Source: Pseudomonas fulva
Lineage (GTDB): Bacteria; Pseudomonadota; Gammaproteobacteria; Pseudomonadales; Pseudomonadaceae
Length of the DNA stretch: 64,000 nt
Direction: 5' to 3'
Assembly (NCBI RefSeq): GCF_023517795.1
Contig: NZ_CP082928.1
Coordinates: 496,001-560,000, forward strand
This document shows, piece by piece, positions 25,544 to 33,454 of this stretch. How positions within the stretch are numbered: position 1 is the stretch's first letter; the number at the start of each line of letters is the position of its first letter. The notes beneath the pieces are model-generated. The model was given only the letters and a program-made list of their open reading frames with translations, did not search any database and was not told the DNA's origin. Position numbers and translations under genes: made by a program.

Positions 25544-27253
25544 ATGTTCGAGGTAACCGAAGTCTCCATCGCCGAGCTGCGCGCCGCGCTCGAGGCCGGC
25601 CGCACTACCGCGGTCGAACTGGTCGAGGCCTACCTCGCGCGGATCGATGCCTACGATGGCGCCGAGACGGCCACCCGGCTCAACGCCGTGGTGGTGCATA
25701 ACCCCGATGCCCTGAAAGAGGCCGAGGCTTCGGACGCCCGTCGCGCCCGTGGCGAAACCCTGAGCCCGCTGGACGGAATTCCCTACACCGCCAAGGACAG
25801 CTACCTGGTCAAGGGCCTGACCGCTGCTTCGGGCAGCCCGGCCTTCAAGGATCTGCTCGCCCAGCGCGACGCCTTCACCATCGAGCGCCTGCGCGCCGCC
25901 GGTGCCATCTGCCTGGGCAAGACCAATATGCCGCCGATGGCCAATGGCGGCATGCAGCGCGGCGTCTATGGCCGTGCCGAAAGCCCCTACAACGCCGATT
26001 ACCTCACCGCGCCGTTCGCCTCCGGCTCCTCCAATGGCGCCGGCACCGCGACCGCCGCGAGCTTCTGCGCCTTTGGCCTGGCCGAGGAAACCTGGTCGAG
26101 CGGCCGTGGTCCGGCCTCCAATAACGGCCTGTGCGCCTACACGCCGTCGCGCGGGGTGATTTCGGTGCGCGGCAACTGGCCACTGACCCCGACCATGGAC
26201 GTGGTCGTGCCCTTCGCCCGCACCATGGCGGACCTGCTGGAGATCCTCGACGCAGTCGTCGCCGACGATCCCGACACCCGTGGCGATCTGTGGCGCCTGC
26301 AGCCCTGGGTGCCGATCCCCAAGGCCAGCGAGGTACGCCCGGCGTCCTACCTGGAATTGGCCGCTAGGCCCGAAGCCCTGAAAGGCAAGCGCCTGGGCGT
26401 GCCGCGCATGTACATCAACAGGGACGAACTGGCCGGCACCAGCGAAAAGCCCGGCATCGGCGGCCCGACCGGGCAGCGCATCCATACCCGCGCCTCGGTG
26501 ATCGCCCTGTGGGAGCAGGCGCGCGCTGCCCTGGAAAACGCCGGCGCCACGGTAGTCGAGGTGGATTTCCCGCTGGTGTCCAACTGCGAGGGCGACCGCC
26601 CCGGCGCGCCGACGGTGTTCAACCGCGGCCTGGTGTCCCGCGAGTTCCTGCATGACGAGCTGTGGGAACTGTCGGGCTGGGCCTTCGATGATTTCCTGCG
26701 CGCCAACGGCGACCCCAAGCTCAACCGCCTGGCCGACGTCGACGGCCCGCAGATCTTCCCCCACGACCCCGGCACCCTGCCCAACCGTGAAGACGACCTG
26801 GCCGCCGGCATGGACGAGTACGTGCGCATGGCCGAGCGCGGCCTCAAGGCCTGGGACGAAATCGCCAGCGTGCCGGACGGCCTGCGCGGCCTGGAGAAGA
26901 CCCGCCAGCTCGACCTCGAACACTGGATGGACGAACTCGGGCTCGACGCCGTGCTGTTCCCCACCGTCGCCGACGTGGGCCCGGCCGACGCCGACGTCAA
27001 CCCGCAATCCGCCGATATCGCCTGGAGCAACGGCGTCTGGGTCGCCAACGGCAACCTTGCCATTCGCCACCTCGGTGTGCCGACGGTTACCGTGCCCATG
27101 GGCGTGATGGCCGATATCGGCATGCCGGTCGGCCTGACCTTCGCCGGCCGTGCCTATGACGATAACGCGCTGCTGCACCTGGCCTCGGCCTTCGAAGCCA
27201 CCGGCAACAAGCGGCAGATCCCGCCGCGCACGCCGCCCTTGAAGACCCGTTGA
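25544..27253 (+). CDS. Amidase-signature family enzyme
   Basis: 569 residues hydrolysing a C-N bond of unknown substrate. The family catalytic elements are present: the Lys in PYTAKDSY (about residue 84), the cis-Ser region SGSSNGAGTATA (about 165) and the nucleophile region ETWSSGRGPAS (about 185). The usual D-T-G-G-S-I-R-I-P-A is here E-T-W-S-S-G-R-G-P-A, keeping the nucleophilic Ser but changing its neighbours. Similar proteins are annotated as amidases next to amino-acid transport genes. It is followed by a terminator, then azlCD, so linkage to those is uncertain. Confidence 0.9.
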   Translation: MFEVTEVSIAELRAALEAGRTTAVELVEAYLARIDAYDGAETATRLNAVVVHNPDALKEAEASDARRARGETLSPLDGIPYTAKDSYLVKGLTAASGSPAFKDLLAQRDAFTIERLRAAGAICLGKTNMPPMANGGMQRGVYGRAESPYNADYLTAPFASGSSNGAGTATAASFCAFGLAEETWSSGRGPASNNGLCAYTPSRGVISVRGNWPLTPTMDVVVPFARTMADLLEILDAVVADDPDTRGDLWRLQPWVPIPKASEVRPASYLELAARPEALKGKRLGVPRMYINRDELAGTSEKPGIGGPTGQRIHTRASVIALWEQARAALENAGATVVEVDFPLVSNCEGDRPGAPTVFNRGLVSREFLHDELWELSGWAFDDFLRANGDPKLNRLADVDGPQIFPHDPGTLPNREDDLAAGMDEYVRMAERGLKAWDEIASVPDGLRGLEKTRQLDLEHWMDELGLDAVLFPTVADVGPADADVNPQSADIAWSNGVWVANGNLAIRHLGVPTVTVPMGVMADIGMPVGLTFAGRAYDDNALLHLASAFEATGNKRQIPPRTPPLKTR

Positions 27254-27261
27254 CGGCACCA

Positions 27262-27299
27262 CGGGATCGGCAGGCCAAGACCGCCGATCCCGATTTTCC
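27262..27299 (+). terminator. Terminator after the amidase gene
   Basis: CGGGATCGGC (27262-27271) and GCCGATCCCG (27283-27292) form a 10-bp stem followed by ATTTTCCC. It separates the amidase gene from azlCD. Confidence 0.75.
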
Positions 27300-27350
27300 C
27301 TCGGCAGCCTCGCCGCGCTGAACACCACCAAAGCCCCCATCAGGAGCCCC

Positions 27351-28064
27351 ATGCCTGCCCCACAACAACGGTCTCTGCAAACCCTCGACCCCGCACTTAC
27401 CTGGAATGGCTTCCGCCAGTTTCTGCCCATCTCGGCCTTCGTGGTGCTGTTCGGGCTGGCATTCGGCCTGGCCGCCACGCAAACCGGGTTGAGCAGCGCA
27501 ACCAGCCTGAGCATGAGTGCCCTGGTGTTCGCCGGCGCCTCGCAATTCGCCGCGCTGGACATGTGGGGCACGCACATTCCGCTGGTGCCCCTGGCGCTGA
27601 CGGTCTTCGCCATCAATGCCCGCCACCTGCTGATGGGCGCCACCCTGTATCCCTGGCTCAGCAACCTGCCGCCGGCCAAGCGCTACGGGGTGATGCTGGT
27701 GGCGTCCGACGCCAACTGGGCCATGTCGATGCAGGCCTTCGGCACCGACAAGCCCGGGCTCGGCCTGTTGCTCGGCGGTGGCCTGGCGCTGTGGCTGGCC
27801 TGGCTGATCGGCACCTGGCTGGGCATCTATTTCGGTAGCGCCATCGACGACCCGGTGAGCTTCGGCCTCGACATGGTGATGGGCTGCTTTCTGCTGGCCA
27901 TGGTGGTGGGCGGCCAGAAGAACCTGCGCATGCTGGTCATCTGGGCGGTCGCCGCCAGCGCATCGCTGCTGGCCTACTGGTACCTGCCCAGCAACAGCCA
28001 CGTGGTGGTCGGCGCCCTGGCCGGCGGTGCCCTGGGCGCTCTGTGGATGGAGAAACAACCATGA
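27351..28064 (+). CDS. azlC: AzlC-family branched-chain amino-acid exporter subunit
   Basis: 237 residues, seven or eight membrane segments. FLPISAFVVLFGLAFGLAA, FAGASQFAALDMW and NARHLLMGATLYPWL are hallmark AzlC blocks. Together with the small AzlD partner it forms an exporter of branched-chain amino acids or related compounds (BrnFE type in Corynebacterium). It overlaps azlD by four bases (ATGA at 28061-28064). There is no regulator next to it. Confidence 0.93.
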   Translation: MPAPQQRSLQTLDPALTWNGFRQFLPISAFVVLFGLAFGLAATQTGLSSATSLSMSALVFAGASQFAALDMWGTHIPLVPLALTVFAINARHLLMGATLYPWLSNLPPAKRYGVMLVASDANWAMSMQAFGTDKPGLGLLLGGGLALWLAWLIGTWLGIYFGSAIDDPVSFGLDMVMGCFLLAMVVGGQKNLRMLVIWAVAASASLLAYWYLPSNSHVVVGALAGGALGALWMEKQP

Positions 28065-28372
28065 TGCTCGAAACGGCCGGCTCCGGCGCTCTGATCGTGG
28101 TGGCCGTGATGGCCGTGGTCACCCTGGCCACCCGCTGGGGTGGCGTGTTCGTGATGTCATTCGTGCCGATCAACCTGAGAACCCAGCAGTTCATCAGCGC
28201 CATGTCCGGCTCGGTGCTGGTGGCCCTGCTCGCCCCCCTGGCGCTCGAAGGCGACGCAGGCGCCAGGCTGGCGCTGCTGAGCACCGCCATCGTCATGCTG
28301 CTGGTCAGGAAACCGCTTGCCGCCATTGCCGCGGGCATACTGGTCGCGGCCCTGGTTCGCCACCTGGTGTGA
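28061..28372 (+). CDS. azlD: AzlD-family small membrane subunit
   Basis: 103 residues with three or four membrane segments (ALIVVAVMAVVTLATRWGGV, FISAMSGSVLVALLAPLAL, IAAGILVAALVRHL). Size and position behind azlC identify it. The ATG at 28061 overlaps the azlC stop; the ATG at 28064 is an alternative. From 28373 to the tRNA at 28547 nothing is visible. Confidence 0.9.
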   Translation: MMLETAGSGALIVVAVMAVVTLATRWGGVFVMSFVPINLRTQQFISAMSGSVLVALLAPLALEGDAGARLALLSTAIVMLLVRKPLAAIAAGILVAALVRHLV

Positions 28373-28546
28373 CTCGGGACCAAGCGCGCCGGCCTAACGG
28401 AGACAGGGGAGGCAACGCAGCACACGACCACGGCGAGCGTGCGGACAATGCCTGGACGTAGAGTGCTGCGAGCCGTGTCTGAAAGACCGCCACGCAGCGG
28501 CCTTTGGGGAAATCCGCTGTGATTGGAGATTCACGGGGAAAACTAA

Positions 28547-28622
28547 TGGTGCCGGAGACAGGAATCGAACCTGCGACCTTCGCGTTACGAGTGCGCTGCT
28601 CTACCGACTGAGCTACACCGGC
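28547..28622 (-). tRNA. tRNA-Thr (anticodon CGT)
   Basis: 76 nt including an encoded CCA. On the minus strand the acceptor begins GCCGGTG, the D arm is GCTC/GAGC, the anticodon loop is CTCGTAA (anticodon CGT, reading ACG), and the T arm holds GGTTCGATTCC. The 3' end is CTCCGGCACCA. The anticodon stem GCGCA/CGCGA has only three clear pairs; position 31-39 is A-C and 27-43 G-A. The usual Pseudomonas version, as I recall it, has T at these sites next to the loop. Its own promoter lies just upstream. Confidence 0.95.
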
Positions 28623-28631
28623 GGGGCTCGC

Positions 28632-28660
28632 ATTATTGGCAAGCGCCGCCTGCCGCTCAA
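28632..28660 (-). promoter_or_regulatory. Promoter of tRNA-Thr
   Basis: On the minus strand TTGAGC (28655-28660) and AATAAT (28632-28637) are spaced by exactly 17 bases, and a GC-rich discriminator leads to the tRNA, as in stringently controlled stable-RNA promoters. Confidence 0.75.
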
Positions 28661-28690
28661 GTGCTTTTTGCGACGCCTGTCGTGGTGGGG

Positions 28691-29530
28691 CTACTTGACC
28701 AGTTCGATGCGCTCGTCATGGATGCGGATCAGGCCCTGCTTGTACAGGCCGCCGATGGCTTTCTTGAAGTTGCCCTTGCTGACCCGGAACATCGCGCTGA
28801 TACGCTCCGGCGCGCTCTTGTCGCTCAGTTCCAGCACCCCGCCACTGTCACGCAGGCGCTGCAGGATCTGTTCCCCGAGGCTGTCAGCGACTTGCTGGCC
28901 GACCGGTTGCAGGGCGAGGCTGATCTTGCCGTCGCTGCGCATTTCCTTGATGAAGCCCGGCTGGCGGATGCCGCCACGCATGTAGCCGATCACTTCGTTC
29001 TTGTGGATCAGGCCCCAGTGCTTGCCGTTGATGATCGCCTTGAAGCCCATGTCGGTGGGCTCGACCACCAGCAGGTCGACCTCTTCGCCAGCCTGGTAGG
29101 TGGCCGGCACCTTGTCCAGATAGCGATCCAGGCGCGCGGTGGCGGTGATGCGGCGGCTGCGCTTGTCGACGAACACGTGCACCACGCAGTAATCGCCGAT
29201 CTGCAGCGGGCGCTTTTCTTCCGAATGCGGCAGCAGCAGGTCCTTGGGCAGGCCCCAGTCGAGAAACAGGCCCACGCGGTTGATGTCGACCACCTTGAGG
29301 CTGGCGAATTCGCCGACCTGCACCCTGGGCTTGTCGGTGGTGGCGATCAGCTTGTCTTCGCTGTCCAGGTAGACGAACACGTTGAGCCAGTCGTCTACCT
29401 CGCTCGGCGTCTCCTTGGGGATATAGCGCTTGGGCAGCAGAATCTCGCCGTCCGCTCCGCCGTCCAGGTACAGACCGAAGTCGGTGTGCTTGACGACCTG
29501 CAAGGAATTCATACGTCCGATAACAGCCAT
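28691..29530 (-). CDS. cvfB: CvfB-type S1 RNA-binding protein
   Basis: 279 residues. Several S1-like OB folds in a row: LQVVKHTDFGLYLDGGADGE (residues 10-30), VVDINRVGLFLDWGLPKDLL (about 75), ADLLVV-type third repeat (VDLLVVEPTDMGFKAIING), and a winged-helix end (FRVSKGNFKKAIGGLYKQGLI). This is the layout of CvfB/YitL, which influences virulence and RNA metabolism in Gram-positive bacteria and is widespread in Pseudomonas. The start at 29530 has AGG close by; a second ATG six codons on is possible. Confidence 0.9.
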   Translation of the reverse strand: MAVIGRMNSLQVVKHTDFGLYLDGGADGEILLPKRYIPKETPSEVDDWLNVFVYLDSEDKLIATTDKPRVQVGEFASLKVVDINRVGLFLDWGLPKDLLLPHSEEKRPLQIGDYCVVHVFVDKRSRRITATARLDRYLDKVPATYQAGEEVDLLVVEPTDMGFKAIINGKHWGLIHKNEVIGYMRGGIRQPGFIKEMRSDGKISLALQPVGQQVADSLGEQILQRLRDSGGVLELSDKSAPERISAMFRVSKGNFKKAIGGLYKQGLIRIHDERIELVK

Positions 29531-29628
29531 GGTACCTACCCTCGTTTCCAGGCCGGCAGTGTACAGGACTCGTCGCCGGGAAACCCGGCCGGCGACCGCG
29601 ACCTCATCCATTGGTCATCGAATGAACA

Positions 29629-29642
29629 GCTGAGCGCTCAGC
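29629..29642. promoter_or_regulatory. 14-bp perfect palindrome between cvfB and the 63-residue gene
   Basis: GCTGAGCGCTCAGC at 29629-29642 lies in a divergent intergenic region, 99 bases from the cvfB start and 44 from the small gene. It may be an operator; no regulator is adjacent. Confidence 0.3.
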
Positions 29643-29685
29643 GGTGATACAATGGGCGGCCATCTTGATGACTCGAGTAGGCAAT

Positions 29686-29877
29686 ATGACCGTCATGCGC
29701 GTCAAAGCATCCCACAGCAAAGCCAAGCCCGCCCCTGCGGTGGAAACCAGTGAATCGATCGACGCTCAGGTAGCGGCGTTCCTCAAGTCCGGCGGCAAGA
29801 TCCAGGAGATCGCCAAAGGCGTCAGTGGCCAGACCAATGGCCCCGCCAGCCGGCACATCACCATTTCCAAAAAGTGA
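29686..29877 (+). CDS. Small conserved hypothetical protein, 63 residues
   Basis: Basic, Lys/Ser-rich N-terminus (MTVMRVKASHSKAKPAPAVE) followed by AQVAAFLKSGGKIQEIAKGV. The FLxxGGKIQEI block also occurs in short Pseudomonas proteins such as the RNA-polymerase binder SutA, but overall similarity is too small to assign that role. The start could be 29668, 29686 or 29695; 29686 fits best. A hairpin follows. Confidence 0.65.
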   Translation: MTVMRVKASHSKAKPAPAVETSESIDAQVAAFLKSGGKIQEIAKGVSGQTNGPASRHITISKK

Positions 29878-29887
29878 TTTTCTGCAT

Positions 29888-29921
29888 CGACCTGCAGCGC
29901 CCCACGTCGGGCGCCAGGTCG
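29888..29921 (+). terminator. Hairpin after the 63-residue gene
   Basis: CGACCTG (29888-29894) pairs with CAGGTCG (29915-29921), extended inward by GCGCC/GGCGC. It lies 10 bases after the stop. No long T-run. The remaining 29922-30111 holds nothing I can name. Confidence 0.5.
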
Positions 29922-30111
29922 GCAGTCTCTCCCCCTCGCCCGTCCGGGCAATGATTTGAACGACTTATTTCCCGTCTTCAGCGCTTGTCGCTGGCGATGA
30001 GCACATGCATGTTTCAAAATGATGTCAGCGTTTTTTCAGCGTTCGAGCCCTTGGTCGATCCAAAGGCCTGCTGAAAGCCATCGTCTGTCGATCATCGTTT
30101 AAGGAAGATAC

Positions 30112-32319
30112 GTGCGTTCTCTCAGCCCCTGGCTGCAGCGGCCGACCAGCGCCCTGCTGGTACTGGTCATGCTGTTCATTGCATTGCCGTTACTTGGCCG
30201 CTATTCACTGGGCTGGTCGCACCCGTTCGGTTACCTCTCCGACCTGGCAATTGGCAGCCTGCTGCTGTGGCTGGCACTGCGTCGTCGCCTGTTCTTGGGC
30301 ATTCCTCTGCCAGTGGCCTGGGTGGTCTTCAACCTGGGCACCGTCGAGCTGGTCAGCGCCGTAGGCCGCATGCCGGAACTGGCGGACCTGCATTACCTGA
30401 CCGACCCTCAGTTCCTCAGCCACTCGACCCAAGGCGGCGGGCTGACCCATCCCTGGCTGGCCGGCGCGTTGATCCTGGCCGCACTGGCGTTCTTCGTCGT
30501 GCTCGCCGCGCGCCCGCCGGCGCGCAAACCGTCGGTTGCCTGGCTGCTGGCCCCCCTGGCGTTGTTCGCCGCCCACGCCGTCTACCAGTACCGCAGCCCC
30601 AGCGAAGCGGACCAGTGGGTGCAGTTCAACCTGCCCCATAAATGGCTGGCCGAAGGGCTCAGCCTCGCCCAGCTGGAGGTCGAGGACTGGATGAGCCGCG
30701 GCCAGCCCAACAGCCCACCGGATGTCACCGGCCTGACCCGCCTGGACATGGACGGCACGCCGCTGCTGGGGCCAGGCCGTGCCCGCAACGTGCTGATCGT
30801 TACCCTGGAAGGCATTCCCGGCGCCTATATCGACGCCAGCCGTCGGGCCATCGGCAGCCATTACCAGGCTGACCTGATGCCGCGCCTGAGCGCCTGGGCC
30901 GAGCGCGGCATGCTCACCAGCGACTACGTGCTGCACGCCCACCAGACCATTCGTGGCCTGTACGCGATGCTCTGCGGCGACTACGACAAGCTGGCCTCGG
31001 GAACGCCCAAGGGCCTCGAGCTGCTGGGCAATGCCGAGCGCGCCGCCCAGTGCCTGCCGGCCCAGTTGCGCGACAACGGCTTCAGCACCCACTTTCTGCA
31101 GGGCGCCGGGCTGCGTTTCATGGCCAAGGACCAGATCATGCCGCGCATGGGTTTCGACAAGACCCTGGGCCGCGACTGGTTCCGCAACACGCCGTACCTC
31201 GACTTCGCCTGGGGCATGGACGACCGCGCCTATTTCGAAGGCGCCCTGAGCTACGTCGATGGCCTGCGCAAGCACAAGACCCCGTGGATGCTGACCCTGC
31301 TGACCGTCGGCACCCACCAGCCCTATTCCGCGCCGGCCGATTACCTGGAGCGCCATGACAGCGCCAAGCAGGCCGCCATCGCCTACCTCGACGATGCCAT
31401 TGGCGACTTCCTCGACGGCCTGCACCAGCGCGGCGTGCTCGACGACACCCTGGTGGTGGTGACCTCCGACGAATCCCACGGTATCGAGAACGTGCGCCTG
31501 GCGTCGGCCTGGGGTTTCAATCTCATGCTGGCGCCCGAGCAGGCGCAGTTGCCGTCGCTCAAGAGTGGCGTCTACGGGCACATCGACCTGACCGCCTCGA
31601 TTCTCGACTACCTGGCCCTGCCGCTGCCGGCGAACATCGCCGGGCGCTCGATGCTGCGTGACTACCCCCATGGCCGCCAGATCATCTCCTATACCAATGG
31701 CCTGCTGCGCGAGCACGACGGCCAGGGCACGCTGACCGAATGCAACTTCCAGCAGGTCTGCCGGCGCTACGCCAGCCCGGGGTTCATCGCCGAGCACGCC
31801 GAGTACCTGGGCCGGGTCAGCGGCAAGCCGGCGCGCCAGGTGAGCCTGCGTGCCGAGCTGCTGGATCGCTCGTTGACCGATGGCCAGGACAACCAGGTGC
31901 TGCAGTTCGCCAGCAACGAGCGCATTCGCCTGCGCACCACACCGGGCGATGACTGGGCCGACAACCTGATCGGCGCCCAGTACCTGGAACTGCCCAAGGG
32001 CACCCAGACCCGCGTGACCCTGAAGATCAACGCGCTGAGCATGAGCGAAGCCGGTGCCACCCTGCGTCTGAAGACCAAGGAATTCGACCGGGACGTGCTG
32101 ATCAACGTCCCGCCGATACCGCGCTTGAAGAAGGGCCGGCCGGTGGAGCTGAGCTTCGCCTTCGACAACCTGGATACCCGCAAGGCGTTCTCCTTCCACC
32201 TGATCGGCGAAGGCCAGGGGGCCATCGAAATCGCCGATTTCCGCGTCGAGACGCACCCGATCGAGACCGAGATGCTGGCTGCCAAGGTCGAGGAAGAACC
32301 CGAGGAACTGACCCAGTGA
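30112..32319 (+). CDS. LtaS-like membrane phosphotransferase / sulfatase-fold protein
   Basis: 735 residues. GTG start with AAGGAAG upstream. Four or five membrane segments fill residues 12-165, then an alkaline-phosphatase-superfamily domain begins near 220: VLIVTLEGIPGAYIDAS (metal ligand Glu), HAHQTIRGLYAMLCG near 283 (Thr nucleophile position), TVGTHQPYS near 403, and VVTSDESHGIEN near 450 (Asp and His ligands). This is the lipoteichoic acid synthase family. In Gram-negatives, relatives add phosphoglycerol or phosphoethanolamine to envelope sugars; the acceptor here is unknown. The last 170 residues form an extra beta-rich region. Confidence 0.85.
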   Translation: MRSLSPWLQRPTSALLVLVMLFIALPLLGRYSLGWSHPFGYLSDLAIGSLLLWLALRRRLFLGIPLPVAWVVFNLGTVELVSAVGRMPELADLHYLTDPQFLSHSTQGGGLTHPWLAGALILAALAFFVVLAARPPARKPSVAWLLAPLALFAAHAVYQYRSPSEADQWVQFNLPHKWLAEGLSLAQLEVEDWMSRGQPNSPPDVTGLTRLDMDGTPLLGPGRARNVLIVTLEGIPGAYIDASRRAIGSHYQADLMPRLSAWAERGMLTSDYVLHAHQTIRGLYAMLCGDYDKLASGTPKGLELLGNAERAAQCLPAQLRDNGFSTHFLQGAGLRFMAKDQIMPRMGFDKTLGRDWFRNTPYLDFAWGMDDRAYFEGALSYVDGLRKHKTPWMLTLLTVGTHQPYSAPADYLERHDSAKQAAIAYLDDAIGDFLDGLHQRGVLDDTLVVVTSDESHGIENVRLASAWGFNLMLAPEQAQLPSLKSGVYGHIDLTASILDYLALPLPANIAGRSMLRDYPHGRQIISYTNGLLREHDGQGTLTECNFQQVCRRYASPGFIAEHAEYLGRVSGKPARQVSLRAELLDRSLTDGQDNQVLQFASNERIRLRTTPGDDWADNLIGAQYLELPKGTQTRVTLKINALSMSEAGATLRLKTKEFDRDVLINVPPIPRLKKGRPVELSFAFDNLDTRKAFSFHLIGEGQGAIEIADFRVETHPIETEMLAAKVEEEPEELTQ

Positions 32320-32328
32320 CGAGACGGC

Positions 32329-32865
32329 TCACTGCTGGGCGTAGCGGCGTTCGATCTCCCGGTACTCGCCGCTGGTGATGATGGCGGCAAGGCCGCGGTC
32401 GAAGCGATCGATCCCGCAGCACCAACTGATAGGGCGTCGGCGGGAACGGCGGGGCCTCGGCCATGCGCTGAAACTCCTCGCCCAGCATCACCCGCGCACG
32501 CTGGAAAGCACGCACCGAATAATGGCCCAGGTCGGCGATACGCTCGATCCGGTAGCGCTGGCCTTCAGGGCCACGGCCACGTTGTCGTAACGGATATAGG
32601 GCCTGTTCACACTTCCGCACGGCCGCGCCGGAGCCCGGTGCAGGCGCTCCATCGGCGCGTAGGACGGCACCACCTTGATGCCGGCGGCCCGCGAAGCGGC
32701 AGCAACGTAGGTAGTTTTTCAACAGCCTGATAAGGCGGGTTTGTGCGTGCCGAAACCGATACGCAGCTCATTGGCCGTGGCATCGAGCGCCACCACCAGC
32801 AGCAGTCCGATTGCCTCGCCGCACCGACCCTGCCCATCAGCCTGGCAGGTCAGCGCGGTATGCAC
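32329..32865 (-). pseudogene. Decayed ABC-type substrate-binding protein gene with repeat fragments
   Basis: Pieces of a periplasmic solute-binding protein (SBP_bac_3 type) read in different frames on the minus strand. The 5' piece has LLLVVALDATANELRIGFGTHKP (signal end and mature start), then foreign sequence at about 32687-32731 (CAGGCTGTTGAAAAACTACC on the minus strand). Next comes AGIKVVPSYAPMERLH, a second foreign piece at about 32597-32637, then PYIRYDNVAVALK, a frameshift into QRYRIERIADLGHYSV, and the normal C-terminus GLAAIITSGEYREIERRYAQQ before a stop at 32329. Several parts of the protein are missing. It is therefore not functional. Confidence 0.75.
32597..32637. repeat. Fragment related to the 18.6-kb nested-palindrome element
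   Basis: CGCACGGCCGCGCCGGAGCC at 32616-32635 is identical to 18577-18596 in the 270-bp element, and AGGGCCTGTT just before it resembles the element's AGGGTCTGTT end. So one end of a related element is present inside the broken transporter gene. Confidence 0.6.
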
Positions 32866-32892
32866 AGCTCGCAGCCAGGGCGCAGGAGGGTA

Positions 32893-33300
32893 TCAGACCA
32901 GCGTCGCCCGTGGCGCCAGCCCATCGAACACCTCAGGCGTCAACGCCGCCAGGCCATGGCGGTCGAGCACCTCACGGGGGTGTTCCTCGCCCGGGAAGGT
33001 GCTGTCGATCATGCTCAGCAGTTGCGCGCCGCGCGGGGTGAGCACGAAGTTCTCGCCATTGCCGCCCTCAGCCTCGGGGCGCGGCGCGATGAAGCCGCCG
33101 TCGAGCAGCGTGGCCTCGTATTCGTCGGCCTGGGCCTTGAGCGAATCGAGGTTGTCGATCGGCTTGCCGGCCTGTTGCAGCGCCTCTGCCAGTTCCTCGG
33201 CGCAGCGGCGTGGCACGAATGGCTGGCCGGCGCCGGTCTGCACCTCGTGGAGCATGCGCTCGACAAGGTCCCAGTTATGGGTTTGCTGGTGAGTCGTCAT
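32893..33300 (-). CDS. Hypothetical protein, possible winged helix
   Basis: 135 residues. It starts MTTHQQTHNWDLVERMLHEV; WDLVERxLxEV and a later DEYEATLLDGGFI ... LTPRGAQLLSMID resemble the layout of DUF2513-type winged-helix proteins, in which the LT.xG.xxLdxi element closes the domain. This is a pattern-level guess. The gene is divergent from the subtilase gene with 154 bp between. The frame is open much further upstream, but that part is antisense to the subtilase and not a gene. Confidence 0.7.
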   Translation of the reverse strand: MTTHQQTHNWDLVERMLHEVQTGAGQPFVPRRCAEELAEALQQAGKPIDNLDSLKAQADEYEATLLDGGFIAPRPEAEGGNGENFVLTPRGAQLLSMIDSTFPGEEHPREVLDRHGLAALTPEVFDGLAPRATLV

Positions 33301-33454
33301 CGCCTGTTCTCCTGTTGTCTTCGGCGCTTCACGCGCCTGTAGAGGTGTGACGTCGGCGCCGTGAACAAGGTTCGGGCTATCTGCCGAACGCAGCCTGAAC
33401 CAAGGCCTGCGCCACCAGTCTGAGGCGCATCCCCCTGCACAAAGGATTTCTGCC

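Noticed and set aside
25325..27679. Very long open frame on the minus strand across the amidase gene
   Set aside because: It is the antisense shadow of a GC-rich gene: low-complexity Gly/Ala/Arg/Gln content, no ribosome binding site, and it overlaps the flavin reductase leader and azlC. The plus-strand amidase is clearly the real gene.
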